Below, piece after piece: positions 54,396 to 64,000 of a stretch of 64,000 nucleotides of DNA. The stretch spans positions 1-64,000 of the forward strand of contig JAHDVF020000900.1 in assembly GCA_022606425.2 (NCBI GenBank). The letters are read 5' to 3'. Numbering within the stretch: position 1 is the stretch's first letter; the number at the start of each line of letters is the position of its first letter. The notes beneath the pieces were generated by a model. It ran no database searches. It had not been told where the DNA came from and saw only the letters and a program-made list of their open reading frames with translations. Both the position numbers and the translations under genes were made by a program. The DNA comes from Lepidostoma basale. Taxonomy: Eukaryota; Arthropoda; Insecta; Trichoptera; Lepidostomatidae.

Positions 54396-55380
54396 GTGGT
54401 GTAATTTTGACGTAATTACGTAATTCGGGCGTAGTTACGAAATTGTGGCGTAGTTACGTAATTGTGGCGTAGTTTTTTTTATGGCGTTGTTATGTTATTG
54501 TGCCGTAGTTACGTAATTGTGGCGTAGTTATGTAATTGTGTAGCAGTTATGTAATTGTGGCGTAGTTATGTAATTGTGTAGCAGTTATATAATTGTGGCG
54601 TAGAAACATAATTGTGGCGTAGATGCGCAATAGCGTTCCTATGTTGATTCAAAGTTACAATATGGCGTAACGACATATATATTTATATATATGAATAATA
54701 TTTGTCTTAATTACAAATTTGTAACATTTGTAAATATATCATAAAAGTATCAAGATGATATGGGGATATTTTTGGAAGATAGCCGTTTCATTTTGGATAT
54801 GTATACATATATATATTAAATTTGTTAATTTAAAAACCTCTTAAGAATAATTCAATTAACATTCTAACCTAAGCTGTTAAAAATTTTCATCCAATTTCGA
54901 AAAATTCTAAACAAATGTATACCGAGACAAACGAATCGACCTTTATGATTAGTTGTTTATTCTATTATTTAAAAATGGAACACATTTTTCAACTGTTTCG
55001 TCAACACTTGTGAATTGTATCATTTCTCATGTGAGTCGTATCAGTTGCAAAATACCGTATTATTTGTAACATGTCACATGCGAAGTACACATCTACATTT
55101 AAGGGTTATACAACTTATTAACCCCCCTTTTAATATTTTATTTGTCAAATAATTTGGTTAACCTCCCAAAAATATGTATTAAAAAATAATTAAAAGATTT
55201 GAAGTACAGAATGACACTTGTGTCGCTTTAACACGATTTTTAATAATCTCTTAGTGGTGTAATTGTGGCGTAATTACGTAATTTGGGCGTGGTTACGAAA
55301 TTGTGGCGTAGTTACGTAATTTATGGCGTAGTTATGTAATCGTGGCGTAGATACATAATTGTGGCGTAGATGCGCCTTTT
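54396..55380. repeat. TGGCGTAGTTACGTAATTG arrays in two ~130-250-bp blocks
   Basis: Units of about 18-19 bp at 54400-54640 and 55255-55375. Both blocks are preceded by the same ~110-bp leader (TTTGTCAAATAATTT ... CGATTTTTAATA(A/G)CCTC), so an ~850-bp unit is repeated. The unit's reverse complement occurs at 59262-60900. Confidence 0.88.
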
Positions 55381-55960
55381 CGCATGTGAAATATCATTTG
55401 TAACACGTCAAATGTCACCGTCACATTTCACATGCGTTGTGTAACACTCATCGTTGATTTTTGCAACAACTTGTACAACAAATTGTTTCAATTGAATTCT
55501 ATAATAAATATTTAGGGTTAAACCTTACTTTTTGCTTGTTAAATATCAATTGTAAAATGCCACATGTAACATGCAACTTTCACATTGATTGTGTTATATT
55601 TTCCATATAAATCTGTAATATCACTGTGGCATGTTAAACACATCTGACACAACTCTGTAACATTTAACACATCACCGTGACATGTTAAATATATATAATT
55701 TCATTTATTTCATTTTACATGTGTTTTTGATTCGATTATGTTACATTTTCCATGTGTAATACATCTGTAATATCACTATGGCATGTTAAACATATCAAAT
55801 ATCATTTGTAACATTTCACATGTGGTGTAACACTTTTCATTGAATCACGTAACATTTAAAATGCGAAGTGTAACATTCTATACACCAGTGTGGTATGTTT
55901 AACACATTTAGTGACATTTGTAACATTTCACATGCGTTGTGCAACAATCGATTGTCACGT
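55381..55960. repeat. Degenerate CATGCG/CATGTG repeat
   Basis: Irregular TGTAACATTTCACATGCGTT and TGGCATGTTAAACAC words, about ten copies, in an AT background. No coding. Confidence 0.7.
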
Positions 55961-56224
55961 GACCATTTTTAAATATAGAATAAACAACTACCAAAGAGTT
56001 TTTTTTTAAAATTACAATTCAAACATTTGTTTCGACGTTATTTAGTTCTAATGTGATAATTTTTTTTTTGATATGTTAGAAAATATTGCTAAACGTTTAA
56101 ATGATACATTTATATTTAAATGGAGTCAGGACATTAAAATTGTCAAAGTTATTGAAGATACGAATTGATTCGCTTTCAATTGCGATATTATAGGTCTGGC
56201 TAGAAATTAAAAGACCAATTGCAA

Positions 56225-58430
56225 TTGGGCAATGATAGATCAAATGTTAGTTCTATTATTTTTCAAACGATTGATCAAATAATTTATCAATTAATTAATC
56301 ATTTGATTAATCAATCGATTTATAAATTTTAATATTCAAATGAATGATCTATTCATTGTTAAATTGATTATTCAATTGGTATATAAATTGATCTATTATT
56401 AAATTGACCATATAATTGAATGAACAATGCATTGAAAGTTTGATATATCGATTGATTGAAGTAAAAATTGATTAATTGATTAATCAATTGAAGGTTAAAT
56501 TGATAACTTATTTTTTTTGGTTATTTGATCGATCAATTGATTGATTGAGCATTTGATAGATCAATTAATTGATTGATGTAAAAATTGATTAATTGATTAA
56601 TCAGTTGAAGGTTAACATGATTAGTTATTTTTTTGGTTATTTGATAGAGTAATTGTTTGATTGATCATTTGATAGATCAATTGATTGATTGATGTAAAAA
56701 TTGATTAATTGATGAATCAATGGAAGGTTAAATTGATTAGTTATTTTTTTGGTTATTTGATCGAAAAATTGATTGATAGATCATTTGATAGATCAATTGA
56801 TTGATCATTTGAAAGAATAATTGATTGTTCATTTAATCAATTGATCAATATTTCATTTCATCATTGATCAATAAATGGATCAATTGATGAAATTAACAAA
56901 TGATAAATTTATTGATAATTTGAATGATCAATAAATGAATCATTTGTACGATAAATTGTTTTTAATAGATCAATTGTTAGAAACACTGATTGATAAAATG
57001 ATATAAATATATTCAATTGATAGAACAATTGATTTAAAATTGTTATTAATAGATCAATCGATAGATCTATTGAATGATCAATTTATGTATCAATTGATTG
57101 ATCAATTTATATATGAAATGAACGATCAATTGATTATTTCATTGATTGATCAATTGATTGATCATTTAAATTAGCATAAATCGCGAGAACGTTGACAATT
57201 TTATTGACTGACTCGGCCTTCATATTGTGACATTACTATACAAACATTTCTATATAAAAAAATATTTATATAGTAATCCAAATCATTCTCTAAGTAACTT
57301 TCTTTCAACGATTTTCTAATAAATATTTTTAACATTTCAAACATCTCAAAAGGTTTCCATCCCAATCGCTAACAGTACAGTTAATAAAATGGTTTTTAAA
57401 TCCTATCGTTCGATGACAAAAAACATTTTTTACAAGGTTTTATAAAATGCCTACCATGAAAATGAAATATATTTTGATAAATATACCAAGGATACTGTGT
57501 TAAAACCGAAAGGTGTGATAGAAAATAGAAAACAGATGTACTTTTCAATCTATTCATCAATAATTCATCAATTTTCAATTGATTGATCGTTCGATTGATA
57601 CATTTATCAATCATTAATTCATCATTTAAGTGATCATTTGATTGATCAATTATTGATATGTTGATTGATCAATTGATTCAATAGATGTTCAAGCATAACT
57701 TGTGGTTTTGTAATTAAAATCAATCGATTTCAATTGATCAATTTAATGATCACTTATTGATATGTTAGTTCGTCAATTAATCAATACATTGATAAATCGG
57801 TTCAATTGAATGATAAAAAACCAGAGTTTTGTAGTTGATATTAATCAATTTGCATATTCCAATAATTGATCATTTGATTGGTCATATGATTGATCAAATA
57901 ATTGATCACTTATTGAATAGGTTGATTGTACAATCGATTCAATTGATTGATCAAGCATAATTGTGGTTTTAAAATTAAAGTTTATCAATTGATTGATTGA
58001 TTGATTGATCATTTGATTTATCAATAGATTGATCATTAGATTGATCATTAGATTTATTAATTGATTGATTAATTGATTTATCAATTGATTGTTAAATAGA
58101 TTTATCAATTGATTGATAAATTGATTGATAAATTGATTGATAAATTGATTGATTGATCAATTGATCATTTGATAAATCAATTGATGGTTTGATTGATCAA
58201 TTGATTGATTAATTGATATATCAATTGATTTATAAATTAATTGATCAATTGATTGATCAATCGACGATCAATGGATTGATCATTTGATTGATCAATTGTT
58301 TATCTATTGATTGATAATTTTATTGATCAATTTATTAATCACATATTGATATGTTGATTGATCAACTGATTCAATTGATTCATCAATCGATTCAATTGAT
58401 TGATCAAGCATAACTTGAATAATAGAATCA
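56225..58430. repeat. 2.2-kb GATTGATCAATT low-complexity tract
   Basis: Dense, imperfect mixture of ATTGATTGATCA, TTGATCAATTGA and TGATTAATCAAT. Almost every word is near-palindromic around TGATCA or TTAA, so the tract can pair with itself at many registers. A ~110-bp unit (TTGATTAATTGATTAATCA ... TTATTTTTTTGG) is repeated three times at 56465-56760. 57160-57540 is an interruption of ordinary AT-rich sequence. Confidence 0.9.
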
Positions 58431-58974
58431 CACCCGTTAAAAAATATTTCATTCGCTCACACCGTTAAAAATAAAATATGTTTGAAACAAATGAATTTCT
58501 AGATGGAATCAATTTAAAATTTGACACTGTAAATACAAAAAAATATATATATTTGGCATAATTTTTTTTAACAAATAAACATTATTAATTGACATCTTAA
58601 AACAATTATTAATTCCATTCATAAATAAATCATATAATATCGATTGTAATATAATATAAAAAAAATACTACTGGAAAAAACAAATGAAGTTCGTTTTATT
58701 AAAATTTTAAAATTGAACAACAATCTAATGTATTAAAAAAAAATGAAAAAACAAAAGACAGTCTTTTTTATTAATTCAAAATTTTGAATTATTAAGGTTT
58801 GTCAGATTATTTTTGAATTTATAGAGAGAAAAAAAACAAAAAAAAACAAATGACAATCGTTCCATTCAATTTCAAACGTTACTACACGAATTTGACAGAA
58901 CCACAGTTTGTGAAAATAAAAGAATCGTTAAAAAAAATACAATCGTTTTTTTTTTTAATTCCGAACGTCCAGAA

Positions 58975-59218
58975 CTACTCCATCGTGTCGTACTGGACCT
59001 TTTTGACCTTCAGGTACCTGAATATCCCGTACCCGGTGACCGTGAAGAGCACTGCAAGGCTGAGCGTGGCTCCAACGGCGATTGGAGCCGTCTCGTCCCT
59101 GAGGGATCCGCCCAAGGAACATTGGAATTGGGTGCCGAAGGCGTTCTTCGCCTTGTACATGAACGCCTGGAGCTGGAAGTCTCTCAAGAATAGAGTGGCT
59201 TCGTGGTCCAGCGACGAT
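58975..59218 (-). CDS. Lamp1-like: LAMP terminal exon (membrane span and tail)
   Basis: Acceptor CTTCTTTTCAG; SSLDHEATLFLRDFQLQAFM, luminal Cys in TQFQCSLG, membrane helix, tail ending YDTME and TAG at 58977-58975. One glutamate follows the usual terminal hydrophobic residue of the YxxM signal, a small departure from the classic GYQTI end. Confidence 0.92.
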
Positions 59219-62200
59219 CTGAAAAGAAGGAATTAATTCATTAATAAAATAAATGGAATATTCCACTTGAACTACGCCACAAATAATTTTGTATCCAGTG
59301 TAACTATGCCACAATTTATCGATGGTGTAACTATGCCACAATGTTATATCTAGTGTAATACGCCACAATTTTGGGGTCCAAGTAGGAATTTCCTGGAGAG
59401 ACCACATCACGAATGATGAGGTTCTTCAAAGAATCGAAGGAGGAAGATACCTGCTCAGGACCTTGTCCGAAAGGCGTGCAAGATGGATCGGCCATGTAAT
59501 ACGACAAGAAGGCCTCTTGCATGCCATAATGGAGGGTATGACCGAGGGGACAGACTCTAGGGGACGCCCATGCCGAGAGTACCTGGAGGACCTGTTGGTG
59601 GACGTGCGCTGCTCATCATATGCAAATTTCAAAAGAGCCGCACAAGACAGGGAAGAATGGAAGAGAAGAATAGAAGAAATCGCTGCAAACCAATCCCAGG
59701 ATTTAAACTTTCTAACTAACTATAACTACGCCACAATTTTGTCTTTGGTGTAACTACACCAATTTTTGTCTCCTGTATAAGACGCCACAATATTGGATGC
59801 TGTATATTATTGACGACAGATGGACATAACGACTCATTTGTTAGCGTTTTAGGACTGCAACCCGAAATCCAAGACGTCCCCGACTTTGATGGAGGGACAA
59901 AAAGGGATCGCTGATACGACATGGAAGCATATTGTCCAGGATTGGACGGATACAGGCTGATGATGATGAAGAGTAACTACGCCACTTTTTGATGATACTT
60001 GGTAAAATTGATTTTTAACACTTACTTGGGATCCTGGTTTAGATCCAGTTAAGATCCATAGAACTTGGCCACAGGGCATGTTACTATGTTACTACACCTC
60101 AATATGGAATGATTATTGTAACTCCGCCACTTTATGGTACTACTTGGATAAATATGAGGTTCTTAACATAGTTATACTAACTGGAGATCCTGGTTTAGAT
60201 CAAGGCGTAGGACATGGCCACAGGTCGTGTTACTATGTTACTGTTACACAATATGGAACGATAAGTGTAACTATTAGGGTTGGGGCAGGCAACAAAGTGG
60301 ATGGTGCAATTAAAGTTGTCATCGCAAACAAAAACCTATCCAAAAAAGCTAGAATGGCAGTGCACAATGGTGTTCTTCTACCGACCCTTATGTATGGAAG
60401 CGAAGCATGGAACTGGCAAAAGAAGGATGAAAGTAGAATAAATGCAGTAGAAATGAGATCTCTTAGACGAATGTGCGAATACTCTGTGTATGATAAAGTG
60501 TCGAATGAAAATATTAGAAGTGAATGCGGTGCGAATGATGGTGTCATTAACAAAATAATGAAAGGATCATTAAGATGGTTTGGACATATGGAAAGAATGA
60601 ATGAAGAAAGAATGGTAAAAAAATAATATGTCAACGATGTAAATGGAATTAGAAATAGAATCGGAAGACCGAGGAAAACGTGGCACGATCAAATAAATAA
60701 AATATTGAATTACGGCCATGTGAGGAGTCAGAGAAATCGACGCGCGTGCATGACACGATGTATGAATGTTGAGGAAGCGAGAGAAATATGCCAGGAAAGA
60801 AAAGTGTGGCAGTCCATTCATTCTGCCTAACCTTTCGGGGAGACGGCGTGATGGTTAGTTAGTTAGTTAGTTAGTGTAACTACGCCACTTTATGGCACTA
60901 CTTGGATAAATATGAGGTTTTTAATATAGTTATACTAACTGGGGATCCTGGTTCTCCAGCAGAACGGCCGTCTCCTGCGAGCAGGCGTAGGACTTGCCCA
61001 CGGGCGTGGGGAAGAGCAGGGCGGGAACCTTGGTGCCCAGCTCTGCACGGATCCCCCCGACGGCCACGTGCTCAAGTAACTTGTTGTCTGTGGCGTACTG
61101 GAGCTGAACTCGGGAGACGTACCAGCGTTCGCCACCAGGAGTCTGTGGTAGAAATATTACAACAAATATGTATACGAGACAAAAATATACTGGAGGACTT
61201 TGAGACATGAGGGAGTATGGTAGGTATTAGGAGTAAGGCAGGTTGGTTCTGCGTGACGGAGTAAAGAATAATTAATGTCGGCGTTGTCGCTGGTAGTTAT
61301 CGGGAACAAAATGACCTATTTGCTCCAGAACATAGGGGTTCTCAATAGAGCCCCGAATCAATTTGAAAAAAATGTGTTGACAGTAATCCTTCCCTCCTCA
61401 GATCGAGGGAGTTATACCCCAGCATACCCAAGAGAAATGCCGTTGGATAGAGCCAAGGATATACCCCGTACTCTCTCATGTAGAGGGCTCTCGAGAATTT
61501 CTTTTGAACCCTCTCCAACATGACAGAATACTGAGCCTCATGAGGACTCCATATCACGGCACCTCCCTCGAGTCTGCTTCTGACTAAGGAGTTATACAGT
61601 GTTCTAAGGACCCGGGTATCTCTGAAAACCCTAACAGTTCGAAGAACAAAACCCAGCATCTTTAAACGTTATCCGTGGCTCTATCCCACGGCATTTCTTT
61701 TGGGAATGCTCGGAACCAATTCTCTACAGCTTCGAAGAGATGGATATCTAATAACCCATTTCTTTAGATTAATCAGGGGATACTTCGAGAACTCGACCGT
61801 ACTGGAGGATGTTGGTCTTTTTGTCCCCGATAGATATCTGCGACAGCACAGATTGTTTTATCTACCGGCCGCCAGAACCAATCTGCCTTTGGTGACACTG
61901 GTGGGAAGAGCAATTAGTCTGCTGAACGCGGTCTCCTCGGAGATCGACGTCTTTCATGTTAGTGAAAGTACGTTCAGGGGACAAATACTCTTGAATTTAG
62001 AAAGTATATTGTTTTCCTAATGTCGAACCATCTCTAATGCGTTCCTGGTATTATGTTGAATGGTATAATATCTTAACCGTACTCAATAGATGCCTTAAAC
62101 ATCTATGCTGTTTGTAATGTATTTTGAGCAAATAAACTGATTTGATTTGATTTTTTGGTAAGATGCTTTCGTTGGTGCAATAAGGCAAGATAAAAGTAAG

Positions 62201-62618
62201 TATGGCTATATCAGTAAAACAAAAAGTCTCACTATATCTAGGCAACCTACAAGATGTAAGCTGACTGTTGATGATATGCCTGTGGAGCATGTAATTAGCT
62301 TCAGATAGGGAGAGAGTTCTGCAGCCATTATATCCTTTATACCGAAGTACGAGAACAAGTCAATAAAGCTTCTTCCGTGTCAGGGTGGCTGAAGAATCTG
62401 GCACAGATCGTCAGACATTTAAAAAACTGAAACTCTGTATAAATGTCGAGGAAGTCATAGAAGTATTTATGAAGTGTAATCTTATTTAGATATTTAATCA
62501 CCTTAGCGAAGTTCCAGATGAGTTTGAAACCTTTGAAGACCATGGTCATCGTCTCCGTATCCTCGTATCTGCAGTTTCCAGACACGGCCGCCTGGTCAGG
62601 CACGAAAAGGTCAGCTTC
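58975..62618 (-). CDS. Lamp1-like: LAMP-type lysosomal membrane glycoprotein, 3' part (three exons)
   Basis: Joining 62618-62502, 61142-60940 and 59218-58975 on the minus strand gives about 187 residues in phase with stop TAG. They form a LAMP luminal domain (VFKGFKLIWNFAK, GERWYVSRVQLQYATDNKLL, FPTPVGKSYAC, FQLQAFMYKAKNAFGTQFQC), a transmembrane helix (APIAVGATLSLAVLFTVTGY) and a short cytosolic tail KVKKVQYDTME. YDTM is a YxxM-type signal for AP-dependent sorting to lysosomes. PVGKSY.C and the Cys spacing are LAMP hallmarks. Signal peptide and first exons are not found in 62619-64000. The introns carry several LINE copies. Confidence 0.88.
59390..59710 (+). mobile_element. LINE-I 3' fragment in a LAMP intron
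   Basis: TLSERRARWIGHVIRQEGLL, HAIMEGMTEGTDSRGRPCRE, YLEDLLVDVRCSSYANFKRA, AQDREEWKRRIEEIAANQSQ. Open over almost 100 codons and close to the usual insect LINE C-terminus of this type; antisense to the gene. Confidence 0.85.
59805..59965 (+). mobile_element. LINE-D scrap
   Basis: GACGACAGATGGACATAACG, CTGCAACCCGAAATCCAAGA, ACTTTGATGGAGGGACAAAA, CAGGCTGATGATGATGAAGA, matching 63785-63985. Confidence 0.7.
60265..60882 (+). mobile_element. LINE-A inserted in the TACGCCAC array with target duplication
   Basis: Body 60274-60873, from GVGAGNKVDGAIKVVIANKN to GATGGTTAGTTAGTTAGTTA. GTGTAACTA occurs at 60265-60273 and 60874-60882. The frame is open to MVKK* then frameshifted. Antisense to LAMP, in the intron between its last two exons. 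Confidence 0.92.
60940..61142 (-). CDS. Lamp1-like: LAMP exon (luminal domain, middle)
   Basis: Acceptor TTTCTACCACAG, donor CCCCA|GTTAGT (phase 2). Encodes TPGGERWYVSRVQLQYATDN through FPTPVGKSYACSQETAVLLE. PTPVGKSY.C is strongly conserved in LAMP1/LAMP2. Confidence 0.93.
61270..61660 (-). mobile_element. LINE-C-type fragment, left of head-to-head pair
   Basis: Minus strand: MLGFVLRTVRVFRDTRVLRT, LYNSLVRSRLEGGAVIWSPH, EAQYSVMLERVQKKFSRALY, YPWLYPTAFLLGMLGYNSLD. It breaks off after LLSTHFF without the 3' part. LYNSLVRS.LE....IW.P is the classic jockey/CR1-type post-RT block. Confidence 0.85.
61665..62155 (+). mobile_element. LINE-C 3' part, right of head-to-head pair
   Basis: YPWLYPTAFLLGMLGTNSLQ, FFRLIRGYFENSTVLEDVGL, FVPDRYLRQHRLFYLPAART, SESTFRGQILLNLESILFS, stop, 3' UTR, AATAAACTGATTTGATTTGA tail. 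Open for 106 codons. Confidence 0.9.
62156..62501. other. LAMP intron sequence, nothing recognised
   Basis: 62160-62340 and the sequence up to the donor give no repeat or exon. Confidence 0.45.
62502..62618 (-). CDS. Lamp1-like: LAMP exon (luminal domain, first visible)
   Basis: Acceptor TTTTTATAG, donor AAG|GTGATT; phase 0 both sides, 39 codons: EADLFVPDQAAVSGNCRYED then TETMTMVFKGFKLIWNFAK. A luminal cysteine is in GNC. Confidence 0.85.
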
Positions 62619-62689
62619 CTATAAAAACAATTGAGTTACAGCAACGTTTTGTATGATAGTTCCACTATCAAAGCGATAGACTCAGGATC

Positions 62690-63165
62690 ATCCACTGGTG
62701 AACGTAGGCCTCTCCCAAAGTACGCCACCGCCCTCTATCCATTGCCGCTTCCATTCATCCATGTCCAGCAATCCTCTTCAGATCGTCGGTCCAGCGGGCA
62801 GGGGGACGTCCAACTCTGCAGAATCCTGTACGCGGTCTCCACTCCAGAACCCGTCTCCCCCATCGGCCGTTGGTTCTCTGTCAGATATGGCCAGCCCATC
62901 GCCACTTCAGCCCGCCCCTCCTCAGAGCCACCTCAGTCACCTTGGTTTGTTGTCGAATAAATTCGTTTCTAAATCTGTCCCTTAAGGTTATTCCAAGCAT
63001 GGCTCTTTACACGGTGCGTTGGGCGACCTTGAATCTGTAGAGTAGACCTTTTGTCAGTGTCCACGTCTCGGCTCCGTACGTCATGACTGGCAAGACGCAC
63101 TGGTTGAAGACATTAGTCTTGAGGCATTGTGGTAGACTCAGGATAGCAGCTTTTGCTACCTCGGT
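62690..63165 (-). mobile_element. LINE-E 3' fragment
   Basis: Reverse complement of the last part of 51960-52745: CCACTGGTGAACGTAGGCCT, CATTGCCGCTTCCATTCATC, GTTTGTTGTCGAATAAATTC. Minus-strand peptide KTNVFNQCVLPVMTYGAETW, TLTKGLLYRFKVAQRTV. 5'-truncated at PQCLKTN. Confidence 0.82.
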
Positions 63166-63167
63166 AA

Positions 63168-63360
63168 TATGATAGCAGGCTCGGGAGGTACGGAGGAAGA
63201 TGTAGCCAGTAGGCTCAACAAGGCAAGGGGAGCTTTCGCTATGTTTTGCCCTGTATGGCGTTCCAGTATCATTTCGAGAAAGCTCAAGCTCCAAATATTC
63301 AGCAGCAGGAGGTGTGACAGGACAAAAAGAAGAAGAGAAGAAACAAATACAATATTTGTT
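63168..63360 (+). mobile_element. LINE-F fragment with internal deletion
   Basis: GSGGTEEDVASRLNKARGAF, AMFCPVWRSSIISRKLKLQI and FSS are joined straight to RRCDRTKRRREE, skipping about 120 codons present at 23015-23655. LINE-E ends immediately before it. Confidence 0.82.
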
Positions 63361-63479
63361 AATATAGTATTTACATAACCCCATAGTTTTAACCTATATT
63401 AAGTGTATATAGAAAATCAAATCCTTGAAATCGATTGAAGAAATGATTTATGTTGGTCTGGCTTCTGTAAATTAGACCA

Positions 63480-63985
63480 TATATCGAAAAATCCACGAAA
63501 CCCCATCAACCTTACGAAAGGTGTTTGACTGCTGCGTCCTACCGGTGTTATCTTGTGGGTTTGAAACTATAACATTGTCTCAGAAAAGCGCCAATAAATT
63601 GAAAATAGTCCAAAGAGCTATGGAAAGAGCAATATCGGGAATCAGTTTAGAGGACAGGGTGAGTAACACCACTATTAGAGACAGAACAGGAGTGTCGGAC
63701 ATCATTGGATATCGATTTACAACATTAGGACACATATTTATGAGTGGCAGCGCTAAAATGGCGCTGGGCAGGCCATGTCGCTAACAGCTCTGACGATAGA
63801 TGGACAAAACGCCTTCTTTTCTGGTGTCCTAGAACTGTGACCTGAAACCCAGGACGTCTCCAACTTTGATGGAGGGACGATAATAAAGAGACTGCCGGAC
63901 GACATGGATGCGTGTTGCCCAGGATGGACAGACATAGTAGCAGATGGAGGAGGCCTACGTCCAAAAGTGGATAGATTTAGGCTAA
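63480..63985 (+). mobile_element. LINE-D 3' fragment
   Basis: VFDCCVLPVLSCGFETITLS, SANKLKIVQRAMERAISGIS, LEDRVSNTTIRDRTGVSDII, WRWAGHVANSSDDRWTKRLL; ends GGAGGAGGCCTACGTCCAAA. Several frameshifts. No LAMP exon is seen between 62619 and 64000. Confidence 0.82.
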
Positions 63986-64000
63986 TGAAGTTTATATATT

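Larger units (their letters stand above)
59262..60000. repeat. TAACTACGCCACAATTTTG units in a LAMP intron
   Basis: GTGTAACTA(C/T)GCCACAAT occurs near 59300, 59328, 59352, 59725, 59747, 59780 and 59975, and again at 60120 and 60875. It is the reverse complement of the 54.4-55.4 kb array. LINE fragments are inserted between units. Confidence 0.8.

Noticed and set aside
57845..58108. INQLINQLIN-type repeat ORF on the minus strand
   Set aside because: Product of the GATTGATCAATT tract.
61342..62020. Twin-priming inversion of one LINE-C
   Set aside because: The shared segment differs too much between the two halves to come from one RNA.
62619..64000. Further 5' exons of the LAMP gene
   Set aside because: Only LINE-E, LINE-F and LINE-D fragments can be read; no signal peptide or luminal segment found.

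Overview
This is a eukaryotic, AT-rich, repeat-dense window, most likely from an arthropod and probably an insect. Three conventional spliced genes can be read. Their exons are GC-richer than their surroundings, keep GT/AG splice sites with matching phases, and sit far apart among retrotransposon debris, MITEs and satellites. I cannot fix the order of insect from the sequence; large introns full of non-LTR fragments would suit Lepidoptera or another expanded insect genome. || Layout: (1) 256-2068, minus strand: the first three coding exons of the canonical nuclear poly(A) polymerase (PAPOLA/hiiragi type), with its three catalytic aspartates; the gene runs off the left edge. (2) 9533-25996, plus strand: a complete eight-exon gene for a 566-residue seven-transmembrane receptor of the class B/adhesion type, with a signal peptide, a short ectodomain and an unusually long third intracellular loop. 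(3) 58975-62618, minus strand: the last three exons of a LAMP-type lysosomal membrane glycoprotein, ending in a tyrosine lysosomal sorting signal; its 5' exons lie beyond the right edge or are not recognisable. The three genes look functionally unrelated, and no operon-like organisation is expected. || The rest is mostly mobile DNA. About thirty fragments belong to one non-LTR retrotransposon body with two subfamilies, called here LINE-A (tail of TTAG repeats) and LINE-B (tail of TTTG repeats). Others are LINE-C (TTTGA tail) and at least seven further LINE families (D to K here), several nested in each other. Also present are a tRNA-headed SINE with a poly(A) tail, a mariner remnant, an internally deleted piggyBac-like ORF, a 507-bp MITE with a 9-bp target duplication (Mutator-like), hAT-like ends, a four-copy MITE family with complex subterminal repeats, and fold-back elements made of LINE tails. 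|| Tandem repeats are prominent: a 16-bp array (26.9-27.2 kb), a 22-bp minisatellite with a 176-bp higher-order period (30.9-31.6 kb) that grades into a 126-bp satellite (33-36.7 kb), a 93-bp array (44.9-45.5 kb), TGGCGTAGTTACG arrays (54.4-55.4 kb) whose reverse complement recurs in a LAMP intron, and a 2.2-kb GATTGATCAATT tract (56.2-58.4 kb). || The most interesting observation is in the receptor gene. The last ~15 codons plus the 3' UTR are one unit of a diverged ~105-155 bp repeat that also occurs several times inside the receptor's own intron 4, with part of it in intron 3. Either the C-terminal tail was recruited from a repeat, or the terminal exon was copied into its own introns.
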